In this document: positions 51,443 to 60,828 of the stretch, piece after piece | Layout: each line of letters starts with the position of its first letter | Numbering within the stretch: the first letter of the stretch is position 1 | Assembly: GCA_963769585.1 (NCBI GenBank) | Contig: CAVYMJ010000006.1 | Span: 2,548,305-2,612,304, forward strand | DNA: 64,000 nucleotides | Direction: 5' to 3' | Source of the DNA: SSC3 sp963769585 | GTDB taxonomy: Bacteria > Actinomycetota > Actinomycetes > Propionibacteriales > Nocardioidaceae | Notes under the pieces: generated by a model | The model's database searches: none | Told to the model about the DNA's origin: nothing | What the model saw: only the letters and a program-made list of their open reading frames with translations | Translations under genes and position numbers: made by a program

Positions 51443-51865
51443 TCAAGGAGCCAGTCCCAGTTGGGTCATCATCCCAGTCGCGTCGAAGTGCGCGTGCTCC
51501 TCGGTGATCAGGTCGTCAGGGCCAAGCGTCCAGAAGATGCCCATGTCCACTGCGAAGGACCTCCCGGTAGCCGGGATGTCGCCGTCGGGCCCGGGCATCG
51601 AGCCGGTCATCGTGCCTGCGGCGTGCGCCTCCCAGGCGATGGCCCCGCTCGCCATGATCGGATCCCGGGTCAGGGTCCACACCATGTCGGGAAACGCTCG
51701 CCGGAACGCTCCAGCGGTCGCGAGCACTGCCTCCCGGCCCTGGATCGGTCCGGGGCTCAGCGGGTCCTTGAGGACCACATCTTCTGCATAGAAGGCGCCG
51801 AGGCCAGCGGAGTCTCCTGCGTTGTAGATGTCGACGTACCTTCGGGCCACGTCTGAGCCAGTCAT
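51443..51865 (-). CDS. SnoaL-like (NTF2 fold) protein
   Basis: A 140-residue protein starting at ATG 51865 behind GAGGAG. The pattern VARRYVDIYNAGDSAGLGAFYAEDVV, GREAVLATAGAFRRAFPDMVW and AWEAHAAGTMTG is that of SnoaL-like polyketide-cyclase/ester-cyclase folds. These include cyclases, isomerases and many uncharacterised proteins. It is divergent from a LuxR-type regulator, with a palindrome in the gap, so regulation by that protein is likely. Confidence 0.82.
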   Translation of the reverse strand: MTGSDVARRYVDIYNAGDSAGLGAFYAEDVVLKDPLSPGPIQGREAVLATAGAFRRAFPDMVWTLTRDPIMASGAIAWEAHAAGTMTGSMPGPDGDIPATGRSFAVDMGIFWTLGPDDLITEEHAHFDATGMMTQLGLAP

Positions 51866-51931
51866 CTGTCGACTCCTCTTCTCATCTGTGCGGATGTCGT
51901 CCAATCTGGTCCCAAGGCGCCCCGTCGTCCA

Positions 51932-51947
51932 TGCCAGAAACCTGGCA
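51932..51947. promoter_or_regulatory. Palindrome in the SnoaL/LuxR divergent gap
   Basis: TGCCAG-AAAC-CTGGCA, six-base perfect arms, lies 53 bases before the regulator start and 67 bases before the SnoaL start. It is a candidate binding site of the regulator. Confidence 0.45.
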
Positions 51948-51999
51948 ATCTCGGCCGGCGGGTCGACAGGGTTGACCGCGACGGAATCCGGAGGCCTGG

Positions 52000-53202
52000 A
52001 TGGCGCGACTGTCGATGGAGGAGGCGAGCGTCCGGGTCTGCCAGCTCGCCCGCGCAGGGCTGGATGCCGACGCGTTCTTCGAGGCGGCGGGTGAGACCGT
52101 GGCACGCGCCGTCCCGATCGGTGGCGCGCCGCCGTTCTGGAACACCATTGACCCGGCGTCGCAGCTGATCACGAGCATCCACTTCAGCGGCGAGTGCTTC
52201 TTCGACCTCGGCGCCCAGATGGCGTGGGAGTACATCGCGGATGACGTGAACAAGACCGCCGACGTCATCGCCAACCAGCGAGGCGTCCAGACATTGCACG
52301 AGGTGACCGCCGGAGACCCGGAACGCAGCCCGGTCTTCCGTGAGTACCTGCGACCGAACGGTATCGATCAGGAGGCTGCTCTCGCGCTGCGCGCGAGGAC
52401 CGGCGAAGCCTGGGGAACCCTGCGGCTCAACAGGTCTCCCGGCCAACCGGTATTCAGCGCCCACGAGCTTACTTTCCTTTGCTCGCTCGCCCCGTACCTG
52501 GCTGAGGGAGTGCATCGCGCCCTGTTGCTGGGGGAGGCCGTGGAGCCCGATTGGCCAGACGCCCCCGGCCTGGTGGTCGTGGGCGACGGTCTCTCGGTTG
52601 AGTCGATCTCCGTGGACGCAAACCGGTGGCTGGGCGAGTTGACCGGTGGTACCGGTGGCATCCCGGCCGCAGTCCTTTCGGTCGCGGCACAAACCAGTAA
52701 CCCAGATGGACCGGCCCTCGTCCGGCTCCGGGCGGACACGGGTAGGTGGTTCGTGCTGCACGGGACGTCGATGTCGACGCCAGCAGGTCACCGGGCGGCG
52801 GTGATAATCCAGCCTGTCGCACGCGCGCGGATCTCATCTGTGCTGATGGCCGCCTACGGCCTCACTCCTCGAGAACGTGAGATCACGAGGCTGGTGCTCA
52901 GGGGACGGTCCACCGCGATGATCGCCGACGAGCTGGTCATCGCTCCAGTGACCGTGCAGCAGCACCTCAAGAGCATCTTCTCCAAGACGGGGGTCCGCAG
53001 TCGCCGCGACCTGGTCTGCACCGTGTTTGTTGATCACTACGACGCCCGGGTGCGCGACAACGAGAAGCGACGGGTTGCTGACCGACCAGCGCGCGGGGGT
53101 CCCAACGCGCCAGCGACAAGCCGACAAGGGACTCTCACTCAGTCGGACCAGAAGGCATCGCAAGCACCCTGTCGGTCCAGAGCTCCCACGCCTCGGCGCT
53201 GA
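52000..53202 (+). CDS. LuxR family transcriptional regulator with GAF-like sensor domain
   Basis: A 400-residue protein with GGAGG before the ATG. The N-terminal 270 residues look like a GAF-type sensor. The C-terminal LuxR helix-turn-helix is YGLTPREREITRLVLRG then ADELVIAPVTVQQHLKSIFSK (about 287-340). The tail of about 50 residues is basic and low-complexity and may be read past the original end. It is divergent from the SnoaL-like gene. The signal is unknown. Confidence 0.85.
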   Translation: MARLSMEEASVRVCQLARAGLDADAFFEAAGETVARAVPIGGAPPFWNTIDPASQLITSIHFSGECFFDLGAQMAWEYIADDVNKTADVIANQRGVQTLHEVTAGDPERSPVFREYLRPNGIDQEAALALRARTGEAWGTLRLNRSPGQPVFSAHELTFLCSLAPYLAEGVHRALLLGEAVEPDWPDAPGLVVVGDGLSVESISVDANRWLGELTGGTGGIPAAVLSVAAQTSNPDGPALVRLRADTGRWFVLHGTSMSTPAGHRAAVIIQPVARARISSVLMAAYGLTPREREITRLVLRGRSTAMIADELVIAPVTVQQHLKSIFSKTGVRSRRDLVCTVFVDHYDARVRDNEKRRVADRPARGGPNAPATSRQGTLTQSDQKASQAPCRSRAPTPRR

Positions 53203-53563
53203 CGGGGGAAGACGAGCGCGTAGTCCTGGTCGAGCCGCTTCGGCTCTCGCTCGGCGGCGCGCCTGCTCTCGTCGTGTCTTGGGCCGATTCCACGGGGTAG
53301 ACGCGGACCTGGCAGAGGCGGTGCCGGCCTCCACTCGCGCTGACTACAGGACTTCACCGCAAGGGGATGGTCACGCGGGGCGCGCTCCGGTCAGGATGGT
53401 AGCGCGGCGGGCGAGCAGGGTCGACGAATCGATGAGCAGGGCGCTTGGTTCGCATCAGGGTGGCCCCCCGATGCCGAACCAGGGTTGGGCGGGGGTCGAC
53501 TGGGGGCAGCGTAGGGGGTCAGACCCGATGTGCCGGAGGTGTGCTTCCGCGAGGGTTGGGGCC
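53203..53563. other. 361-base gap without a recognised gene
   Basis: Short open frames on both strands show no family resemblance and no clear ribosome-binding sites. Neither a repeat nor a terminator stood out. A weak G-rich site precedes the ABC gene start at 53564. Confidence 0.4.
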
Positions 53564-54463
53564 ATGATCACAGTTGACTCACTGACCCGGAGGTACGCCG
53601 GCTTCACCGCCGTCGACAACGTCTCCTTCATCGCGCAGCCCGGCCGTGTGACCGGATTCCTCGGTCCGAACGGTGCCGGCAAGTCCACCACGATGCGCGT
53701 CATGGTCGGGCTCACCGTCCCGTCCTCCGGCACGGCCACCATCAACGGGACCACGTTCGCCGATCTCCCCAACCCCGGCCTCGAGGTCGGCGTCCTCCTC
53801 GACGCCTCCGCCCAGCACGCCGGTCGCACCGGCCGCGAGATCCTCAGCATCGCCGCCGACACGATGGGCCTGCCACGCAAGCGCGTCGACGAGATGCTCG
53901 AGCTGGTCAGCCTGACTCAGAGCGAGGCCAAGCGCCGGGTGCGCAACTACTCGCTCGGCATGCGCCAGCGCCTCGGCATCGCCACCGCGTTGCTGGGCGA
54001 CCCGAGGGTGCTGATCCTCGACGAACCGGCCAACGGTCTCGACCCGGCCGGCATCCGCTGGATGCGCGACCTGCTGCGCGGCTACGCCAACCAGGGCGGC
54101 ACCGTGCTGCTGTCCTCGCACCTGCTGCACGAGATCGAGGTCATCGCCGACGACCTGGTCGTGATCGGCAACGGCAGGATCGTCGCTTCGGGCACCAAGG
54201 AGGAGCTGCTTGCCGCGGCCGGCACCCTCGCCCGCTCCACGACCCCGCGCGACCTCGCGCAGGCCCTCGAGCATGCAGGGATCCCCAGCACGCTCGCAGG
54301 TGACGGATCGGTGCGCACCGACGCCGATCCCGCTCGGGTGGGGGCGGTGGCCCTGGCCGCCGGCGTCGCCCTGACCGAGCTGCGCTCCGCCGAAGGCGCA
54401 GGCCTCGAAGACATGTTCTTGTCGCTCACTGCCGATACCCAGCGCGACGGAGTTGCGGCATGA
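53564..54463 (+). CDS. ABC transporter ATP-binding protein
   Basis: A 299-residue ATPase starting at ATG 53564. Walker A GPNGAGKSTTMRVM, Q-loop region, signature YSLGMRQRLGIATALL, Walker B VLILDEPANGLDP and H-loop LLSSHLLHEIEV are all intact. The order matches the DrrA/CcmA export group. The ATGA overlap with the permease gene shows they form one transporter. Export of a lipid, peptide or drug is possible; the substrate is unknown. Confidence 0.94.
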   Translation: MITVDSLTRRYAGFTAVDNVSFIAQPGRVTGFLGPNGAGKSTTMRVMVGLTVPSSGTATINGTTFADLPNPGLEVGVLLDASAQHAGRTGREILSIAADTMGLPRKRVDEMLELVSLTQSEAKRRVRNYSLGMRQRLGIATALLGDPRVLILDEPANGLDPAGIRWMRDLLRGYANQGGTVLLSSHLLHEIEVIADDLVVIGNGRIVASGTKEELLAAAGTLARSTTPRDLAQALEHAGIPSTLAGDGSVRTDADPARVGAVALAAGVALTELRSAEGAGLEDMFLSLTADTQRDGVAA

Positions 54464-55281
54464 CCGCCACGACCGCCCGCACGACCAGCACCGACATCAC
54501 GGCGTCAGCCCCGGTTCGCCGATCCGACCGCTCCATCCCGACCGCCCCTCTGATCAAGGTCGAGCTCCGCAAGATGTTCGACACCCGCTCGGGCTTCTGG
54601 ATGCTGGTCAGCATCGGTGTCCTGTCCGTGATGGCCACCGGCGCCGTCATCATCTTCGCCCCTGACGACGCTGTCACCTATGAGAGCTTCGCGACCGCGA
54701 TCGGCTTCCCGATGTCGGTGATCTTGCCGATGATCGCGATCCTCGGCGTCACCAGCGAGTGGAGCCAGCGCAGTGGGCTGACGACCTTTACCCTGGTGCC
54801 GAGCCGCGGTCGCGTGATCGGGGCGAAGGCGATCGCGACCTTCCTGGTCGGCATCGTCTCGATGGCCGTCGCCTTCGCCGTTGGCGCCCTCGGCAACCTG
54901 GCGGGCTCCGCGCTCGCCGGCGTCGACACGGTCTGGGACATCTCGCTCCAGACCGCGCCACAGATCGTGCTCGGCAACCTGGTCGGTATGGCGATCGGCT
55001 TCACCCTCGGGGTTGTGCTGCGCAACTCCGCGGCGGCCATCGTCGGCTACTTCGTCGTGTCGCTGGTCCTGCCCGGCATCTTGGCCCTGCTCGCCGAGGT
55101 GCGCTCCTGGTTCGCCGATCTGCAGCCGTGGATCGACTGGAACTACACGCAGGTCGTGCTGTTCGAGGGTGGCACAGATACTGCTCGCGAATGGGCCATG
55201 CTCGGCTCCACCGCCGCCATCTGGATTGCGCTGCCGCTCGTCGTCGGGCTGCTGTTCCTGCGGCGCTCCGAGGTGAAGTAG
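54460..55281 (+). CDS. ABC transporter permease
   Basis: A 273-residue protein with six membrane helices (starting after residue 45 with FWMLVSIGVLSVMATGAVI). The cytoplasmic segment EWSQRSGLTTFTLVPSRGRVIGAKAI is typical of ABC-2 type permeases. It overlaps the ATPase gene by four bases. A hairpin overlaps its stop codon. Confidence 0.9.
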   Translation: MTATTARTTSTDITASAPVRRSDRSIPTAPLIKVELRKMFDTRSGFWMLVSIGVLSVMATGAVIIFAPDDAVTYESFATAIGFPMSVILPMIAILGVTSEWSQRSGLTTFTLVPSRGRVIGAKAIATFLVGIVSMAVAFAVGALGNLAGSALAGVDTVWDISLQTAPQIVLGNLVGMAIGFTLGVVLRNSAAAIVGYFVVSLVLPGILALLAEVRSWFADLQPWIDWNYTQVVLFEGGTDTAREWAMLGSTAAIWIALPLVVGLLFLRRSEVK

Positions 55282-55289
55282 CACCTCGG
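55268..55289 (+). terminator. Hairpin at the end of the ABC transporter operon
   Basis: CCGAGGTG (55268-55275) and CACCTCGG (55282-55289) form a perfect eight-base stem with a six-base loop that includes the stop codon. A second inverted repeat (55309-55318 with 55355-55364) follows. There is no T-run. Confidence 0.5.
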
Positions 55290-55532
55290 ACACTCCCGGG
55301 GAAACCGCAACTGGCGGCTTGACGACACTCATCTCGTAGGATGACGTGTTGTCCGCCGCCAGTTCCGAGGACGAAGTCAAGCAGAGCGTCGATGAGTCCC
55401 AGGGCATCAGTGTCACCTCGGCCGTCCGATCAGCCGGGGAGCGTGCGCATTCTGTCGATTGAGCTGGAGGTCGACCTCAGCTCATGGATGTCTGCAAGTG
55501 GAACCTCCTGCTGCAAGCTGCACGCCGGGGTC

Positions 55533-56561
55533 TCAATCCTTCCATCGCAGGGTGACGATCGTAGGTTCGGTTTCATCGGTCCCCACAACCACCAGGTCGC
55601 CCGGGGCTGCGCCGACGGCGAAGGCGCAGGAGATGGCAGTGCGACCTCGTTCCCTCAGGGACGACCGATCGATCAGGACGACGGCGCTGTTGCTGGTGTC
55701 GCAGCCGTTTTTCGGACCCGTCGTGACCCAGATGCCGGCATCACCGACCGCAACGCCGTACGCCGGTGCGCCGACCTTGACCTCGCGAAATGCACGGGTG
55801 TCGAGGTCGATGCGATAGACGGCCCTGTTGGAGGTGGAGGCAACCCACAGGGCGTCCTCCGACGCCGCGATGCCCTCGAGCGAACCGAGCGGGTGGACCC
55901 GGTCGACAACCCGATCGGTGGCGGGATCAATTTGCACGACCGCCCCGCGCCGGTGATCCACGACCCACACGGAGCCAGCAGCGACGACAACGGCAGTCGG
56001 CGTCGTCACCTCGGCGATACGGGCGATCTCGCGACCGGTGCTCCGATCGATTCGCACCACCAGACCGGCCTCGAAATCGGTCAGCCAGAGGTCGGTATTC
56101 GTGGCAGCGACGCCGTAGGGGTGGAAGTCCACGGGGACCCGCTCGACGATCCGGTTCGTCCGAGGGTCGATGCGCACAGCTGCACCCGCCATCAGCAGTG
56201 GCGCCCAGACGTCACCAGCCGGATCAGTGGTCAGCGACTGCGGTTGCGGGTTATCCACCGATCCGGGCTCATGGAGATCGATGTGAGCGCGCACCTCCCC
56301 TGAGTCCCCATCGATCCGGGTGATCGCGCCGTCATCGGAGTTCGGCAGCCACACGTCGCCGTCGGCGACGGTCGTGAACAGGTAGGCGAAGGGCGACGTG
56401 ACGGGCAAGCTCGTCGTGATCCCCGGGGCGGCGCTGCATCCAACGAACCCGGTCATCAGCGCGAGCACCGCGCCGATCGTGACGACGCCGACCGGAACCG
56501 AGGCTAGTCGTCGTGGTGCTTGCACTCGCAGTTCACCTGTCTTCCTGGCGGAGGCGTTCAT
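55533..56561 (-). CDS. Beta-propeller (NHL/YncE-like) lipoprotein
   Basis: A 342-residue protein starting at ATG 56561. The signal peptide ends in a lipobox, TGFVGC, so it is anchored outside the membrane. The body is a seven-bladed propeller with about 40-residue repeats of the type GDVWLPNSDDGAITRIDGDSG, DLWLTDFEAGLVVRIDRSTG and SVWVVDHRRGAVVQIDPATD. This resembles virginiamycin B lyase and SMP-30/YncE proteins, but catalytic residues were not identified. It converges on the ABC transporter operon. Confidence 0.82.
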   Translation of the reverse strand: MNASARKTGELRVQAPRRLASVPVGVVTIGAVLALMTGFVGCSAAPGITTSLPVTSPFAYLFTTVADGDVWLPNSDDGAITRIDGDSGEVRAHIDLHEPGSVDNPQPQSLTTDPAGDVWAPLLMAGAAVRIDPRTNRIVERVPVDFHPYGVAATNTDLWLTDFEAGLVVRIDRSTGREIARIAEVTTPTAVVVAAGSVWVVDHRRGAVVQIDPATDRVVDRVHPLGSLEGIAASEDALWVASTSNRAVYRIDLDTRAFREVKVGAPAYGVAVGDAGIWVTTGPKNGCDTSNSAVVLIDRSSLRERGRTAISCAFAVGAAPGDLVVVGTDETEPTIVTLRWKD

Positions 56562-56623
56562 GACGCAGAGGCGTTCCACAGGGTGGAACGCGCAGTTCCT
56601 CCGCACGGAACGCCCTCAGAGCT

Positions 56624-56902
56624 ATGACTCAATTCGCAGAAACACCCACCGACGCCCCATCACCGGCCGGACGCGTCGAACGGATCGTGACCGATTGTTT
56701 CAATCCCGTGTCGCCGCACGCGATCGACCGGTTCTCCGTCAGCCCTCACGTGCGCGGTCTGTACGCCGCGGTCGTCGCGGCGTTCCCGGACCTGACGTTT
56801 GCGCCGACGGGATCACGCCAGCACACGTCGTGGCCGAGAGATCCGGCGCGGCCGCATCGTCCCGACGCGCCTGGGCAGGAGCTCGCTCCGTCAGGCCCGT
56901 GA
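56624..56902 (+). pseudogene. SnoaL-like gene remnant
   Basis: The first 60 codons read VERIVTDCFNPVSPHAIDRF and LYAAVVAAFPDLTF, as in SnoaL-like ester cyclases. The expected continuation (DGITPAHVVAE) is then in another frame, and a later segment (GQELAPSG, like the usual GEL.P.GR) is back in the first. Two compensating frameshifts and the loss of the downstream half suggest a decayed gene. It lies just upstream of the LuxR-ATPase regulator. Confidence 0.5.
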
Positions 56903-57015
56903 ATCGCCGCGCGGGATTTGAGTCCACTTGCGGAACACCGCACTCTGCGGCGTGAATCTCGTGGACGACGCCCGGATTCGCTGTCGCACAGGCGGCGGTG
57001 GTGCGACGATGAGTC

Positions 57016-59250
57016 GTGTTGCCGCAGCCGCCGACCAGCTTCGTCGGCCGGGAGCGTGAGTTGGCCGAGGCGCAGAGCCTGCTGGCCGGCTCCCGGCTGC
57101 TCACGCTGACTGGTCCTGGTGGGGCCGGCAAGACTCGCCTCGCGATTGAGTTGGCGCGCAGGTCGGCGGCGGACTTCTCGGGCGGCGCAAGTTTCGTGCC
57201 GCTCGCTGCCGTCCGAGACCCTGCACTGGTGCCAGTCGAGGTCGCGGGCGCGCTCGGCCTGCAGGACTCCCGCGGGACGGCGTTGCTGGACCACCTTTCG
57301 GCGAACCTGTCCGGGCGCGAGCTGCTGCTGGTCCTCGACAACCTGGAGCAGGTCCTCGAGGCAGGCGGCTTCGTGGCCGATCTGCTCGCCGCCACGGACG
57401 CGGTACGCATTGTCGTGACGAGCCGCGCGCCGCTGCACCTCGCGTGGGAACAGGAGCTGCCCGTCCCGCCGTTGTCGGAGGCCGTGCAGCTCTTCGCGGC
57501 CCGGGCGTCTGCCTCGGTTCCCGGGTTCGCCCTCACCGGCGGGCACGCGGCCACGGTCGGGAGGATCGCCGAGCGGCTCGACGGTCTGCCGCTCGCGATC
57601 GAGCTGGCAGCCGCGCGGGTCAGGGTCCTGCCTCCGGAGGCGATCCTCGAACGGCTCGATGACTCCCTTGCACTCTTGGTCAGCGACAGCCGTGACGTGC
57701 CCGACCGGCAGCGAACGCTGCGCGCCACCATCGCGTGGAGCTATGAACTGCTGAGTGAGCCCGCACGGCTGCTGTTCGCGGTCTGCTCGGTGTTTCGGGG
57801 CGGCATCGATCTCACCGCCCTCGAGGACGTGTGCTGCGCGACCGGGTCCGGCGACTCGCTCCTCGACCTGGTGACGGAGCTCGTCGACCACAGTCTGCTG
57901 CGCCGCGCCGACGGTGGGGAGGCACCGAGGTTCGAGATGCTTGAGACCATCCGGGAGTACGCCGCCGAGGTGATCGCAGAAAGTCAAGAGCAGCTGGTCA
58001 CCCGCAGCGCGCACGCCCAGGTGTTCTGGCGACGTGTCGAGGACCTGCCGCGGCCACCAGCCGCTCCGAACCGGGCTGGTCTCGACCTGCTCGAGCTCGA
58101 GCACGACAATCTCCGGGCGGCCCTCGACCACCTTTCCGCGACGGACGCCAGCACCGCACTTCGGCTGGCAAATCGGCTGTCCGGCTTCTGGTCGATCCGG
58201 GGCTACTTCTCAGAAGGACGGCGGCGCCTGGCTGCACTGCGGGACCTCGTGCCGGATCACGACCGCGAGTGGCTCGACGCGCTCACGTGCGAGGCCTGGC
58301 TAGCCACTGACCAGGGCGACAGGCAGGCCGCGCTTCCGCTGCTTGAGCAAGCTGTCGAGGGGGCCAGAGCGGCTGGCGATCAGGTGCGCGAGGCCGAGGC
58401 TCTGCTCTGCCGCGGCCGCATCAGAGGGATCACGGGCGACCCCGCCGGCTTCAGCGACGACATCGAGCGGTCGCTTGAGCTGCGCGAGGCGTCCGGCGAC
58501 CCCGCGGGTCTGGCCGGCGCGCTCTGGCTGGCCGGGGCCGCTGCGCATTTCCAGGGAGACGGGTTGCTGGCCATACAGCGACTGGAACGCAGCGTGGCCC
58601 TGAGCGCAGAAGTCGGCCTGTCTGTGATCGGCGCACGTGCCCGGCAGTTGCTTGGCGTCGTGCGGCTCGACAATGACGACCTGAGCGGCGCCGAGGAGGA
58701 TCTCGCGAAGGCCCTCCCCGAGATCCTCGATCTAGGCGATCGCTTCGCCGTGCCGATCGGTCTGAGCGGGCTCGCCGGGCTCGCGGCTCAGCGCAGGCGG
58801 CCACGTTCGGCGCTTCGACTGTCCGGTGCCGCCACGGCCTACGAGCAGGTGAACCAGACCAACAGACCGCAGTTCATCCGGTCCCTGTTGGACCGCTGGC
58901 TCGCCCCCGTGGTCGCCCAGATCGGGCCAGCGGCGGAGCGGCTGCGGGACGAGGGACGCAACATGCCGCTCGACGAAGCCATCGCCGCAGGCCTCGATCC
59001 GCGGCCGGAGGACGCGTGGCATGTGGGCACAGCAAGGGGCCTCACGGATCGGGAGCGTGAGATCGCTGTGTTGGTGGCCCTGGGCATGGCGAACCGCGAG
59101 ATCGCCGAGAAGCTGGTCCTATCGGTCCGCACTGTGGAAACACACGTCGGCCGGGTGCTCGCCAAGCTCGGCCTCAGAACCCGGGGCCAGCTCACCGCCT
59201 GGGCGCACGAGGAGGGGCTGATGGCCGACGTACGTGGTGAGGTTACGTAG
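57016..59250 (+). CDS. Large ATP-binding LuxR-type regulator
   Basis: A 744-residue protein with a GTG start. It opens with a STAND/AAA-like ATPase: SFVGRERELAEAQSLL, Walker A TGPGGAGKTRLAIEL, Walker B LLLVLDNLEQVLEAGG and LPLAIELAAARVRVLPPE. A long TPR-like helical region follows (about 370-640), then a C-terminal LuxR helix-turn-helix with LTDREREIAVLVALGM and REIAEKLVLSVRTVETHVGRV (about 680-735). Such proteins activate neighbouring genes in response to a ligand. Next to it lies an FAD monooxygenase 44 bases downstream, the likely target. Confidence 0.92.
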   Translation: MLPQPPTSFVGRERELAEAQSLLAGSRLLTLTGPGGAGKTRLAIELARRSAADFSGGASFVPLAAVRDPALVPVEVAGALGLQDSRGTALLDHLSANLSGRELLLVLDNLEQVLEAGGFVADLLAATDAVRIVVTSRAPLHLAWEQELPVPPLSEAVQLFAARASASVPGFALTGGHAATVGRIAERLDGLPLAIELAAARVRVLPPEAILERLDDSLALLVSDSRDVPDRQRTLRATIAWSYELLSEPARLLFAVCSVFRGGIDLTALEDVCCATGSGDSLLDLVTELVDHSLLRRADGGEAPRFEMLETIREYAAEVIAESQEQLVTRSAHAQVFWRRVEDLPRPPAAPNRAGLDLLELEHDNLRAALDHLSATDASTALRLANRLSGFWSIRGYFSEGRRRLAALRDLVPDHDREWLDALTCEAWLATDQGDRQAALPLLEQAVEGARAAGDQVREAEALLCRGRIRGITGDPAGFSDDIERSLELREASGDPAGLAGALWLAGAAAHFQGDGLLAIQRLERSVALSAEVGLSVIGARARQLLGVVRLDNDDLSGAEEDLAKALPEILDLGDRFAVPIGLSGLAGLAAQRRRPRSALRLSGAATAYEQVNQTNRPQFIRSLLDRWLAPVVAQIGPAAERLRDEGRNMPLDEAIAAGLDPRPEDAWHVGTARGLTDREREIAVLVALGMANREIAEKLVLSVRTVETHVGRVLAKLGLRTRGQLTAWAHEEGLMADVRGEVT

Positions 59251-59294
59251 TTTCACCGACGACCTGGACGTCGCGCCGGCCGCACCCTAGGCGC

Positions 59295-60728
59295 ATGAGC
59301 ACAACAGACTGCGACGTACTGGTCGTCGGCGCCGGACCAACCGGCCTGACCCTCGCCATCCAACTCCTCTCACGCGGGGTGAGCACGCGTCTCATCGACC
59401 AGGACCCCGGGCTGCCGAAGCTGAGCCGGGCGATCGGCATCCAGCCGCGCACCATGGAGACCCTCGACATGATGGGCGTGGCCGACCGACTGCTGGAGAT
59501 CGGGCATCGTGGCCTGCGGACGAGCGTGTACGTGGGCGGCCATCGGCAGGCTGGCATTGACATGACCTACGCCGACTCCGAGTACGCGTTCATCCTGCAC
59601 CTCCCCCAGAACCGAACCGAGGAAGTGCTCCGGTCGCGACTCGCTGAGCTCGGCGGGAGGGTCGAGTCGGGCATCGAGCTCCTCGACTTCGTCCAGGACG
59701 CGGACGCGGTGACCGCTACGCTGAATGATGCAGCGGGTCGCGAGGTGCAGGTCACCGCCTCGTACCTCGTCGGCTGCGACGGATCGCACAGCGCAGTGCG
59801 CGGCGTGCTGGACGTGCCCTTCGAAGGACAGCCCTATCCCTTCGACTGGCTGCTCGCGGACACCGAGCTCGACGGTGTCGGGAAAGACGACGAAGTGCAC
59901 GTCTACTGGGGTCCGGGTGGGCAGCCGCTCGCCCTGATTCCGATCGACGGCCGCCTATGGCGAGTGTCAGCCCCGATGCCGGCCGAACGCGGCGGCGCGG
60001 CACCCACGCTGGAGGAGATCCAGGGACTCGTCGATACGCGCGGGCCGGGCGGGATCGTCGTCCATGATCCTGAAACGCTCACCTGCTTCCGCTGCCAGAT
60101 TCGGTCCACGGACACGTATCGGCGCGACCGGGTCTTCCTGGCCGGGGACGCCGTCCACATCCACGCCCCGACGGGCGCGCAGGGCATGAACCTCGGCATC
60201 AACGACGCCGCCAACCTGGGGTGGAAGCTCGCGTACGTCGTCGCCGGAAGGGCGCCGGACACCCTCCTCGACAGCTACGGCGCCGAGCGCCGGCCCGCGG
60301 CACAGCAGGTGATGGCCTTCACCGACAACATGGTGCGCTTCGTCCTGGGCACCTCTCCCATCAGGCGAACCCTGCGTAGGGCGATGATGCCGTTGCTGAG
60401 GACGCCGCGAGTGAGGCGGCGCCTCGCGAACCGCGCGGCGCAGTTGGCGATCGCCTACCCGGACAGCCCGATCTCGCTGCCTGGTCGGGTGCGCGGCCTG
60501 CCGGAGCCAGGCGCGAGGATGCCGAACATCCCCCTGCACGACGGCCGTACCCTGAACGAGGCGCTCCGAGACGGCGAGCACGTGGTAGTCGGGCCTGAAG
60601 ACGGCCTGCCAGGCCGGGCACTGGTCCGCCCGGACGGCTACGTCGCGGCAGTCGGGCGCGGCCGTGACCATGCGACGATCGACGCCTATATGGAAACAGT
60701 GCGAACGTTCGCGCCCAGCCGCAGATGA
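59295..60728 (+). CDS. FAD-dependent monooxygenase (PheA/TfdB group)
   Basis: A 477-residue aromatic hydroxylase-type flavoprotein. The N-terminal dinucleotide motif is VLVVGAGPTGLTLAIQLLS; the DG motif is YLVGCDGSHSAVRGVL; the GD motif is RVFLAGDAVHIHAPTGAQG, continuing MNLGINDAANLGWKL. It resembles hydroxylases of polyketides and aromatic xenobiotics. The C-terminal thioredoxin-like domain is short. It probably forms one unit with the LuxR-ATPase gene. The substrate is unknown. Confidence 0.92.
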   Translation: MSTTDCDVLVVGAGPTGLTLAIQLLSRGVSTRLIDQDPGLPKLSRAIGIQPRTMETLDMMGVADRLLEIGHRGLRTSVYVGGHRQAGIDMTYADSEYAFILHLPQNRTEEVLRSRLAELGGRVESGIELLDFVQDADAVTATLNDAAGREVQVTASYLVGCDGSHSAVRGVLDVPFEGQPYPFDWLLADTELDGVGKDDEVHVYWGPGGQPLALIPIDGRLWRVSAPMPAERGGAAPTLEEIQGLVDTRGPGGIVVHDPETLTCFRCQIRSTDTYRRDRVFLAGDAVHIHAPTGAQGMNLGINDAANLGWKLAYVVAGRAPDTLLDSYGAERRPAAQQVMAFTDNMVRFVLGTSPIRRTLRRAMMPLLRTPRVRRRLANRAAQLAIAYPDSPISLPGRVRGLPEPGARMPNIPLHDGRTLNEALRDGEHVVVGPEDGLPGRALVRPDGYVAAVGRGRDHATIDAYMETVRTFAPSRR

Positions 60729-60787
60729 GGAAAGGGTCCTCGGCCCTGGCCTCTTCAGCAGAAGCCAGAACTAATGGCCAGTAAGTC

Positions 60788-60820
60788 TGGTGGAGCTGAG
60801 GGGATTCAAAACCCCTGACC
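60788..60820 (-). other. tmRNA-3'-end-like sequence, possible att site
   Basis: On the minus strand a stem GGGG/CCCC with a T-loop-like centre is followed by CAGCTCCACCA, the acceptor end typical of tmRNA (ssrA). The loop has eight bases rather than seven, so it is not a functional T-arm. The O-acetyltransferase remnant loses its family sequence just upstream on the minus strand, at about 60845. tmRNA 3' ends are common integrase targets. Confidence 0.55.
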
Positions 60821-60828
60821 GTCTCATT

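Noticed and set aside
55309..55364. Ten-base inverted repeats as IS ends
   Set aside because: AACTGGCGGC and GCCGCCAGTT enclose only 36 bases and no transposase or target duplication is present; more likely a structural or chance repeat.
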